A stretch of DNA of 64,000 bases, taken from contig VCMS01000007.1 in NCBI GenBank assembly GCA_022539475.1, positions 665,496 to 729,495 on the forward strand. The letters are read 5' to 3'. Origin of the DNA: Gracilaria domingensis (Eukaryota; Rhodophyta; Florideophyceae; Gracilariales; Gracilariaceae). A program made the position numbers and the translations under genes. The notes under the pieces were generated by a model that made no database searches, was not told the origin of the DNA, and saw nothing but the letters and a program-made list of their open reading frames with translations. Positions 39,759 to 48,223 of the stretch are shown piece after piece (within the stretch, counting starts at the first letter, position 1; the number at the start of each line of letters is the position of its first letter).

Positions 39759-42083
39759 ATCTAAAAGGTTTTGAGCCAAACACAATTGTAGAGCTCAATG
39801 TGATTGTGTGCAGAGCGGGCCCAAAGTGATGATCAGGACTCCTGATTCAGGAGGGAGACAGTCTACCCCTGGGTACCCTTGTACACGGGCCGCCTCGCCG
39901 CGCCGGCGTGAACCATTTTTTATACCGCTAGGATCTGCGTGGACACGTACCGTCGATACAAGAAATGGTGATGAAAACCTTGGAGTTATGATCGCAAGTG
40001 CTTCCTGCGTACAATCGAGACGCCATTGACATACTCCTACATCCAGACACTGGACTCCGGAGTATGTCTAGGAGAGCATGGTTTGTCCGAACAGATTTTG
40101 CTGCGTCCAGCGTAGCAAGGATTCTCACGGCCTCGTCTCGCGATCAGTTTTTGGCCAGTGATTTAAACTCAAACGCAACATGCGCCTCGATGACCGCCAC
40201 TTGCCGCGACATACAAGCTACATATCACCTTCTCCATGTCCTGCACTGCTGTTCGTCCGTGCACATTGTAGAAAAGCAATCCCAGACTGCGTAAAGATCT
40301 ACATTGGACACGTGCAGCTGTACAAAATCTCTTGAACAATCTGTAGCGCTTGTTCAGATTTGGACTGATACATTCGTTAAAGTTTGTATGCCATTCTGAC
40401 TCTGTTCTGGCGCTAAGCTTTGTGCTTGGGAGGGAAGACGTCGTTGCAGACGTCGTTGCAGCTTTTTGATGCCAGGCTATAGCAGCTGGAGTTTGCAGTG
40501 CGGTCGCTCGTCGCAAGCGCTGGTTGGCGAACAGTAAGCAGCTCTGGGCAGTTTTGCGCTTGGTGTAGGGAGTTTTGGAATGGATGGTTCGAACAGGCGG
40601 CAGTTCTGAAAACTGCCAGTGGGATGTTTCGCTACTTTTGGTACAGAAAAGTGATCCGAATGGGGCCTTGAGTGTTCAAACCGGTTGATGGCGCAAGGAA
40701 CGAAGTGGAGAAGGACGAGTTATCACTGAGAGCGAGTGGCATTCTGAAGGCTTCCACAAACGTGGAATACCACCAAAAAGCAAAACATCTAATCCCGCTG
40801 CGTGTGTGTGTGGCATATATAGGCTAGGGGAAGTAAACTTTTTAGACAAGAAAGTGGGGACTCACCACCATGGCCTCGTGATATGAATGTGATTTCCTAC
40901 ATGTTTTGTTTTTTTCTGAAAGAAATCCGTTGTGTGCGAAGCGAGGCTGACGGAGGAGTCAGAAAAGCGTAACCGTGTTAGATAGGAAGAGCCGCGTGTA
41001 GACACGAAAGGGTGGCGACAAGGCGCGCGCAAGCAAAACGATTGAGTTGCATAGACAACACATATGCGCGGGGCGCGTGACATCAAAATTTGAACGGAGC
41101 TCTTTTTGTATAATCGGCACGCGTGGTAAAGCGAGCGGAGCGCGCCGAGCGTTCGAAAGTGATATGGCTGCCGGCACGTGCCGGCTTCCTTCACCGCGCG
41201 CGTTCCAGGGTTGGGGCGCATGACGGACGACGCCGGCGTGCGTTGGGTGCGCGCGCGCAACGCACCGCGCCTTGGCGGAATATTGTTGCCGCCGGAACAA
41301 GTCGTCTTGGCGGCGCGAACTCGAGCGATCTGTGCAGCTCCGCGTGCGCTATTTTTGTGCGGGGCCAAGCAAGCGGCGGGTGCTTGGTGCGGGCCGCACC
41401 GGCGGGCCGGCTGCACGCTGCGGGAGCAAAAAGGTCAGGCCGAGATTATAGCGATACGGTAAGCACCGTGGCTGCATCAACGGGTGGTTTTAAAAACAGA
41501 ATCCAAGCGAGCTGCGGCTGCACGTGGCGCAACGGCGCCTTTTTTGTTTGTCAGGTACCTTTGTAGCTACTGTAGCAGATCTGATCTCAGACATGGGCGT
41601 ACGGTACCCGTTCGGGTACCGACGGGAACTGTGACGTTGCGCCAAGGGCTCAGCCGCGCTTACGCTTGTGCAATGGTGTGGAGTGGAAATGGATGAAGCG
41701 TTAGACCCCTCAAAATGGTTTTCTCTGTGGAACATGACGTGTTTCTTATCTTTAGTTTTTCCCTTCGGTACCTTGTAGTTGTAGAGCATATCGGCGATAT
41801 CTGGTATCTAAAAGGTAAGGTGTGAGTGAAGGCACTTTGGAAGCAGTTGGCGTTGCTACCCTTCTGCCTTGGTACGTCCTGCGATCTTGCCAGCGGGATG
41901 CAGCCGGCGCGCACATGTGCGCGAGACGAAACCACACACGTGGGCATGTTGTGCGCGTGGGCAGCTGGCGCACAAATGCCACGACGCTAAACGGCGCGTC
42001 GAGTCGCGAAGCGGAGCGATCCATCTCCCGCAAAGGAGGCAAACAAGAACAGCGCGAAGCGCGCGCGGCTGCGCGGCGAGGCG
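39759..42083. other. Intergenic, GC-rich in its right half, no gene recognised
   Basis: About 2.3 kb. It includes a 12-bp tandem duplication gacgtcgttgca at 40437-40460, a TATATA at 40815 with nothing convincing downstream, and a GC-rich segment 41020-41420 with GGCACGTGCC (E-box palindrome) near 41173. Frames here are low-complexity and contradictory between strands. Confidence 0.4.
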
Positions 42084-42233
42084 ATGCAGAGCGTGTGGAC
42101 GTCTGCTGCGTTTACCGCCGCTGCCGCGCGCGCAGCGGCGGCGCTGTGCGTGCTGGCGCTGGCGCTGGCGCTGGCGCTCGCCCTGTCGCCCGCGCTCACC
42201 CCCCTCGGCCACGAGCGCCGTTCGCTGCAGTGA
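42084..42233 (+). CDS. Possible first exon with a signal-anchor sequence
   Basis: ATG 42084 opens MQSVWTSAAFTAAAARAAAA followed by a strongly hydrophobic Leu/Ala helix (LCVLALALALALAL) and a stop at 42233. A GTGAGT donor overlaps the stop (42230), so this could be exon 1 of a membrane or secreted protein. The only room for a second exon before the convergent GOS28 gene is 42240-42411, and no recognisable continuation is there. The Leu-Ala stretch derives from a (tggcgc)n repeat. It could be chance. Confidence 0.2.
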   Translation: MQSVWTSAAFTAAAARAAAALCVLALALALALALSPALTPLGHERRSLQ

Positions 42234-42303
42234 GTTTTGCGCACCACCTCCCCCATTCCAAACGCATCCAAAACAAGCCATGTATCTGACCCGCTCCCCC
42301 CGT

Positions 42304-42324
42304 CCCCCCCCCCCCCCCCCCCCC
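42304..42324. repeat. 21-bp poly-C tract
   Basis: Uninterrupted run of 21 C. It lies in the 3' flank of GOS28 and may be length-uncertain in the assembly. Confidence 0.95.
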
Positions 42325-42411
42325 GGTTTTGTCCCCTCAACACACACAGCGAGACTGATCGTCTGTGCCGCCGCCCATCATTCGAACCGCTCAATACCAG
42401 AGCCAGTTTGC

Positions 42412-43373
42412 TCACATCATCATCTTCCAGCACGCGGTGAAGAACAGCAATAGCGCCACCACCGTGGCCAGGATCAGCATGTCTCTCTTCCGTTTGCGTC
42501 GAATCTGACCGATCAGGCGGTGGATGGACGGCAGCCCTTCGGACATGCTCTCCATTCGTTCCACCATGCTGGCAAACATGGCTCGTTGTCGATCCAGATC
42601 TTCCTTGAGGCTCATCCCGCTCGCAAGCGCAATGTCCGCGTTGTTGCTGGCGTTTGAGATGGAGCTTCGCTCGGCGTATAAACGATCCACGTCGCTTGGC
42701 GACGCTTTTGCCGTCGATGTGCTCGTCGTCACCCCTTGCATCAGCTCGCTGTGCTCGCGCTGCGTTCCTATCATGCTCGTCGTCTTCTTGAACTCTTGCG
42801 TGTAGTCGCGAAGAATCTCCGTGTGACGCTGTAACGTGTGCGCGCTTGTGCTCGACATCTTACTTGCAGTTTGCTGTTGTTGAGTTAAATCCCTCATAGT
42901 TTGGATTGTTTGCGACAGTTGGTTCAAAAGCTGTTGCATCTCATTCGTCATTTGCTCTGTGCCGGACGCGTCTTTTGAAGAAGCGTTTCGACGTTGCATA
43001 CCTTCATCTCCACATTTTGGTTTGTGTCATCCACATGTCAGTCCCTTCTCTGCTCGCTGCGGACGGAAACACGCGCGTACTTACCGTCTGTGGAGGAGCG
43101 CGCGTCCAGCGCGGTGCTTCGCGAGGTGTGCAGCGACGACGCCAGTTTGCTGTACTCCACCAGCTTTGTCTCGATGTCGGTCTCCAGCCGGCGCGCCTCC
43201 TTGCGCACCACTTCCCATGACTGCTGCGCCATCATGCGCGTCGTGTCTCGTCGAGCTTGCGCGAGCGTGGCGGAGCGACGGCGCGGCGCCTTGGCGGCGA
43301 ACGTTGTTGCAGCCGCAGCAGCCGCGGCGCGGGCGGCGGGGGGCGCTGGCGTCGAAGAGACAGCGCCGTGCAC
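42412..43373 (-). CDS. GOSR1: GOS28/GOSR1, Golgi Qb-SNARE (two exons)
   Basis: Minus-strand exons 43373-43085 and 43001-42412, with an 83-bp intron (GTAAGT donor, ATGAAG acceptor), giving 292 residues. After an Ala-rich N-terminus comes QQSWEVVRKEARRLETDIE and KLVEYSKLAS, which match the Habc start of Gos1. Exon 2 has the SNARE region from LYAERSSISNASNNADIALA to EGLPSIHRLIGQIRRKRKRD, then the tail anchor MLILATVVALLLFFTACWKM. The R-K-R-K-R-D before the anchor is typical of GOS28. It acts in ER-Golgi and intra-Golgi fusion. The start is uncertain: Met-47/48 (MMAQQSWEV) matches the normal start of the family, so the first 46 residues may be 5' UTR. It is divergent from COX16. Confidence 0.88.
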
Positions 43374-43427
43374 CGAGCCGCTGGCTGACAGCGCTTTATT
43401 TTTTCAATTTCAGATTTTGCTCAAAAC
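43374..43427. promoter_or_regulatory. 54-bp bidirectional promoter between GOS28 and COX16
   Basis: Only 54 bp separate the two divergent ATGs (195 bp if GOS28 starts at its internal Met). It contains a T-rich segment (tttattttttcaatttcag) and no TATA box in either direction. Confidence 0.5.
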
Positions 43428-43814
43428 ATGGCGCCATCGCCGTCGCCGTACCGCCGCGCGCCGTCCCGACGGGCGACACTATCTCCGTCCGCGCCCGCCG
43501 CCATGACCGTCGCTCGCGGCCACTTCGTCCGCTTCGGGCTGCCGTTCCTCGCCTTCATGGTCGGCGGCCATCTGGCTCTGGCTCACGTCACCCAGGGTCG
43601 CTACGACGTACGTCTCTGACACGCACAGCCGCCTCTGTCCGCCGCCCCGCGCTCCAGCTAACCCCCTCGCGCTTGTTCTGCGCAGATACGCGACGAGCAG
43701 GAGAAGCAGCGCGCGTTGCTCATATCAGAGCGACGCGTCGTCATCCCAGAAGAGGCCTTAAAGCCTCCCCCCACCCCATCGTCAGACTACGAGATGAAGC
43801 GAATCCCGCGCTAA
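43428..43814 (+). CDS. COX16: COX16, cytochrome c oxidase assembly protein (two exons)
   Basis: Exons 43428-43607 and 43686-43814, with a 78-bp intron (GTACGT donor, GCGCAG acceptor), giving 102 residues. The core is FVRFGLPFLAFMVGGHLALA (one transmembrane helix) followed by HVTQGRYD and, across the intron, IRDEQEKQRALL. This corresponds to the COX16 signature with FG-P-hydrophobic helix and the Q-x-RYD motif. The protein sits in the inner mitochondrial membrane and helps assemble COX2 into complex IV. Met-26 (MTVARGHFVRFG) is an alternative start. The final stop TAA lies inside the shared CTAA where the convergent gene also stops. The C-terminal P-rich tail (PPPTPSSDYEM) is not conserved. 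Confidence 0.82.
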
Positions 43815-44671
43815 ACCTGCCCGTATCTGCCGTTCAATTCGCGAATCAACAGCTGACTTGCCTCCTCTACGTCCGACGCCACGTCGCCCTCAACGCTGAT
43901 CATCGTGCGATACAGCTTTCTATTCTGCTCGTTCGTCGCAGGATAGGATCCGATGCGAACGTCATATTGCTTCACCGTTTGACTCAAAGTGGCGGCTAAA
44001 TCTCCTTCCGCCATGTCACACCACACGATCTTTCGTTGTCTCGCCGCCATGTTTCCGAACAAATCATGCGGCATTGCTTTTATCATTTGCTTGAACAGTC
44101 TGGGAATTCCGGGCAAGATGTATACGTTCTGCACGATTGCGATTGGAACCCATAAACCGTCCGTCCAGATTACGTCGCAACGTTCTGGCAGCATTGCCAT
44201 TCGTAGCCTTGCTTCATTCAGCACCAGCTGCGGCTGAACTTCCCGCATTCTTAAAACTGTCCCTTCGTGACGAACCAGCTTCAAACCAAACGCAGTAGCA
44301 ACCCCTTCATAAGTAACATCATCCAGCGTGGGACCAATTCCCCCACTCGTAAACACCATATCATGATCCCCTGCCAATCTTCTCACCGTCTCGCAAATCG
44401 TTCCAATATCATCTTGTATTGTCTCTGTTTTCAGCAAGTCCACGCCCCTGTCCACCAGATGTCTTGCCAGCGTTTGCGTATTCGTGTCCAGAGTTTTTCC
44501 GCTCAAGATTTCGTCGCCGATGATCAGCGCCGCCGCTGTCTTGCGTCGCATCGCGGCGCAAGCTGACACGCTGTGCGTTGGTCGGTAGCGATGGGCGCAG
44601 TACTTCGTTGTGACGCTTCGTAGCACGGGTTGTAGACGAGTTACGCGGCACACGCTTGCAAACGTCAACAT
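43811..44671 (-). CDS. MoCF-biosynthesis / CinA N-terminal-domain protein, probably mitochondrial
   Basis: Frame open from 44737. The start at 44671 (MLTFASVCRVTRLQPVLRS, a basic amphipathic presequence) is preferred, giving 286 residues. The domain follows: AAALIIGDEILSGKTLDTN, DDIGTICETVRRLA, the signature VFTSGGIGPTLDDVTYEGVA, and LPGIPRLFKQM. This is the molybdopterin-binding-like fold found in CinA, MogA/MoeA and the N-terminal half of FAD synthases. The GGIGPT-DD-T signature favours the CinA/FLAD1 N-terminal subfamily, in which FAD-hydrolase or ADP-ribose pyrophosphatase activities are known. There is no C-terminal PAPS-reductase or amidohydrolase domain, so it is a stand-alone version. 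It is convergent with COX16, with a 4-bp overlap. Confidence 0.85.
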   Translation of the reverse strand: MLTFASVCRVTRLQPVLRSVTTKYCAHRYRPTHSVSACAAMRRKTAAALIIGDEILSGKTLDTNTQTLARHLVDRGVDLLKTETIQDDIGTICETVRRLAGDHDMVFTSGGIGPTLDDVTYEGVATAFGLKLVRHEGTVLRMREVQPQLVLNEARLRMAMLPERCDVIWTDGLWVPIAIVQNVYILPGIPRLFKQMIKAMPHDLFGNMAARQRKIVWCDMAEGDLAATLSQTVKQYDVRIGSYPATNEQNRKLYRTMISVEGDVASDVEEASQLLIRELNGRYGQV

Positions 44672-44737
44672 TGTTTTTTGTTGTCGTGGTTGACGATGCT
44701 TCACGCACGTGCGGATATGCAAAGTGCTCCACCGCAT

Positions 44738-45329
44738 GTTTTCGTTTTCGAGCTATTCCCCCAAAAAAAGACTGCAAAAACAATAACAACAACTGTAGTG
44801 CACGAAGAAATGTGATCAAAGTCCGATAGCTACCGACGTTACCGTGTCAGTATCTCGTCCATCATCTCCCGTCTTGCCCGGGAGAGGTTGTGGGTTAGCC
44901 AACGGCTGTATCAGTTACTGATCATGCTTTCAATTCTCGTCTACTGTTCTTTCACAGAGCTATAGTATTTCGCTAAACATCAGATCAGGCTCGCCAGCAG
45001 CAAAAGAAATTAACGCAGAGTTCCATCAGTACCTGCAAGGTGCCGTCAGTAGTTCAAACTTTGAGTGACGCAGAGCCGAAAGTATATCCTCATTACTCGC
45101 AATACGTACTCGCATCAAAAGGTGGATTTGAGTTTGAAGAGGGTAGCCCTCCTATCTGTCGTGAAACAAGTTGAGTGGTTTTTGCAGTGAATATTATTCT
45201 TCACCTTGTTTTTAGCAAGCGCAGCCTTGAATCGCTTTGCGTCTTTGATAAACCTCCACCTTCATCCGGACCGCAATTCGCTTCCGCGGTTTGTGGAGAA
45301 TCGTGTGTACGTTCCGAAACCCTGAGCGT
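44738..45329. other. Intergenic, no gene recognised
   Basis: About 590 bp between divergent genes. Short frames only and no TATA box of good quality. Confidence 0.5.
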
Positions 45330-46794
45330 ATGAAGCGAAGACGAGGTGAGACCCCGCCCAGAAGCAGCGATAAACCGTGTCCCTACGAAGGTTGCACCAA
45401 GATATTTCGCACTGACAGGTCCTTATCGCGACATTTATCGACGCACCAAGCTGCGGCACCCATAAGATGTTCAGAACCGACATGTACCCATCGCGTTGCA
45501 ACACACTCGGAATTACTTCATCATCTGTACGAATCACATAAGCAAAAGAGAGAAAGGAGGCGAAATGGAGCAGTGTTGGTTTCAAACTATTCAAGTGACG
45601 AAACCCAAACGGAAAAGATACCTCTTACATCCAGCCCGCAAGAGGGAGTCTCCTCTGAACTGGCTGAGGAGGCCCAGGAAATCGTAGACAATGCTCAGTA
45701 TCTAAGTGAACAGATGCAAGTAGCTCGAGTAAGTCATAATGTTTCATTCTCCATTGCTTGTTGACAAAAGAATCAAAACTGACATTGATGTCTTTCAGAG
45801 CTATGAGATTGCAGCGTGGAACGGTGATGACTATCGAAACGCGCACCAATGGGCTGTGTGGGTTCAAGAGAACGTTGAGGACTTCTCTAACCCGCAATAT
45901 CTCAAACATACGGTACGTCGATTGCAAACCATCATGTCAATAAGGACATGCGTCTAACCTCAAGAACAGTTGAATGCTAGAGGGTTGCCCATGAACAGAC
46001 TGTTAAACGCCGAGCGTGCCTTTCTTGATTCTGTGTTGGGTTTTGAAGGAGTCAATGCCGATATTTTATCCCATCTTCTTGCATCAGCTGTGTCCAAGAA
46101 GGACGAAGTAGAAGAAAGGCTACGCTGCTTACGTGATGCGCTTGCAGATGCGGTTGAAAGGAAGAATTTGTTGATGTGTCTGGATGACATTGCCCGGCAG
46201 TTTGGTGGCAATCGTGATAGCATCGCAGTCGAAGCAAAGGCACAGGCCTTGTTGCGAGTTCATGAACGAACTGAAGACTTTTCCAACTTGGATATTCAGG
46301 AACGAGGAGTTGCGGAGCTATTATGTTGGGAAGCTTTATTCGCATGCAAGCGATCGTCGAAGGTACGACCTTCGCTAATGGAGCTTGTCAAGAGTTGCAT
46401 TGCAATAGGGCATTATGGTGATATACCAGTCATGAATGAGCTATGCGAATGGGATGTGTCTACTTTCGATAGTTATTTGAGCAGTCTCCTCCAAAATCTA
46501 CGTCGTTTGAAGCGTCAAGCACTAAGAGGGAGCACTGTATCCGGGGAGGAGACGGAGCGCGCTGAGGATGAACTAAACAGCGTTGAATTGAGAAAGAGAA
46601 TTCAGAGCCTAGTTGATATGAGTGGGTGCGTCAGATTTCTTATCTTCATTTCGGGCTACTATGCTTTGCAAGAATGATGTGACACTAACCAAGTTCTTTT
46701 GTTGCCATGGCACAGGGTGATAGGAACAATTTCTTCAAGTGTGTCGCACGAGTTTTGTCTGAGAGCAGGTATGTCCCCGTTCTTTCGTCGATAA
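45330..46794 (+). CDS. Protein with two N-terminal C2H2 fingers and a helical domain (four exons)
   Basis: Exons 45330-45728, 45799-45912, 45970-46625 and 46716-46794 join in frame to 415 residues. Introns of 70, 57 and 90 bp use GTAAGT, GTACGT and GTGCGT donors with CAG acceptors. Two C-x4-C fingers lie at residues ~17-65: CPYEGCTKIFRTDRSLSRH and CSEPTCTHRVATHSELLHH. The remainder is helical: SYEIAAWNGDDYRNAHQW across exons 1-2, LNARGLPMNRLLNAERAFLD at the exon 2-3 junction, then long helices (VEERLRCLRDALADAVERKN). I recognise no known family for the 280-residue C-terminal domain. A GTATGT at 46769 could be another donor; if it is not used, the frame ends ten codons later, as modelled here. 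Confidence 0.7.
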
Positions 46795-46954
46795 GTTAAC
46801 GAGTAAATGAAAGTAAGACTAAGCGAATACAACTTGAAACACGTCTTTCAAAAACAAAAAGTGAGACCGAAACATATTGAGCAGCCGTAGAAAGACATGG
46901 AAATCTTCCTTTCGAACGCTTTCTATGAGTCAAACAGCCTGTTTGAAGCGGGCT

Positions 46955-47665
46955 CTATCGACTTTGCTTTCCAACATAGAGTCCCGCTCTGTATCCCGCT
47001 TCGTACCACGATTTGAGCAGATGCTCAAGCTCTTCCGAAAGCGGATCACCGCGTAACACAGGTGGTGGTGGTGGAGGGATCATCATCTTTCGGTCTGTAT
47101 CAAGTGCGACGTCGGCATATGGCCCATCTGGGTTGGCTGGTGGACTCTTTGCTTGGTCGTTATGAATGTCCCGCTTCATTCGCTTTGACACTTTGACATG
47201 TGGCGCTGAAGGTGGTTCTGGCGCTTCGCTGAAGGCTTTTCTTTTCCGTGACGGTTCGGCTGCGGAGATCAAAACACTTGCAGATGGCCCTTCCTTTCGC
47301 GGTCTTTGACGACTGCCTCGAGCGATGGTCTCTGAGCGTCCTTTATCGTGTTGATTGTTCTTTGAACCTTTCTTACTACCGTAAGACTCCACAGCGCGTT
47401 CATATGCTTCTATGAGCGCTGTATCATCCCAAGCATCGTCATCATATTCTATTGTCAAGAACTTGTCATCTATACGTTTGTTCATGTATTCCAGAACAGC
47501 GCAAAAGGTGTTCAAGTTAGCTCACTGTTTCAGAGAAAAAGACTAGAACTTGGTACAAAGCTTACCTCCGACCTCATCTTTAGGGCGAGAATCCGAGGAA
47601 CTCCCGAGGTCCAAAGGGTCCTCGTGCTTCTCGGGTGTTTCTGACTGGGGCCCTCCAGCCATCAT
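46955..47665 (-). CDS. SMN: SMN (survival motor neuron) protein, Tudor-less (two exons)
   Basis: Minus-strand exons 47665-47566 and 47469-46955 joined over a 96-bp intron (GTAAGC donor, TATAG acceptor, ctaac branch), giving 204 residues (two start Mets in tandem). The N-terminal Gemin2-binding motif is DDAWDDTALIEAYERAVESY, and the C-terminal YG-box for oligomerisation is LSEELEHLLKSWYEAGYRAG. A PPPPPP stretch lies between them, as in animal SMN. No Tudor domain is present: the middle is basic and disordered. SMN assembles Sm rings on spliceosomal snRNAs with Gemin2. Tudor-less SMN is known from fission yeast and other lineages. The second exon could start slightly earlier; the chosen acceptor is the one that restores the frame next to a branch-like site. 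Confidence 0.85.
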
Positions 47666-48223
47666 TATCGTCCTCAATATAGCAAGTAGGAGGGTAATTT
47701 AAACCCGTCAACATGCACAATCCTAAGATCTTACTGAAGTAGACAGGAGTGGGTCACAGTAAGGAAAACTTACGAGAGCACGGCTTCCATCAAGATATCT
47801 TGGGAAACTTCAACCGTTGAATGTGATAATCAATACGTTACATATGCCAAAATCTCATCAATACGTAACTGTCACACAAGTTGAGGGAGAGAGCACTTTG
47901 CCGGCATAAGATATCCTATAATATGTTTCTCCTCCAGGCTTATCTTGTCAGAGATGTATCTTCTCTGGGTCTGCGGCAGTTTGGAATGGGAAAGGTTCCA
48001 CCGTTTAACAAATCATTTGTTTCGATAGCGGGCATGCTACTCTCAATAGGATGTTGGTTTTGTGAATAATTTTAGGACGATAATACACGTTGATACAAGG
48101 GTATAATCGCGAATAGATTAGCCTGGAGCGACAAAGGTAGAATCTTAAAAGAGCCACGACGGCGCAAAACGCCGAATCCATGTTTGGAGTTCATCTTCCT
48201 CCGCTTCGTTTCAGTCCTCAGGA
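47666..48223. other. Intergenic, no gene recognised
   Basis: About 560 bp between divergent SMN and RIX1-like genes. AT-rich, with short frames and no motif. Confidence 0.5.

Noticed and set aside
42084..42440. Signal peptidase complex subunit 3 (SPC22/23)
   Set aside because: The MQSVW-x-hydrophobic start is reminiscent of it, but no luminal domain follows within the available space and the hydrophobic part is repeat-derived.
41856..42453. Long frames on both strands at 41.8-42.4 kb
   Set aside because: Arg/Ala/Gly-rich and mutually contradictory, and they run through the poly-C tract.
46769..46794. A fifth exon of the zinc-finger gene after a GTATGT donor at 46769
   Set aside because: No acceptor with a coding continuation was found before the SMN gene on the opposite strand; the frame ends ten codons later without splicing.
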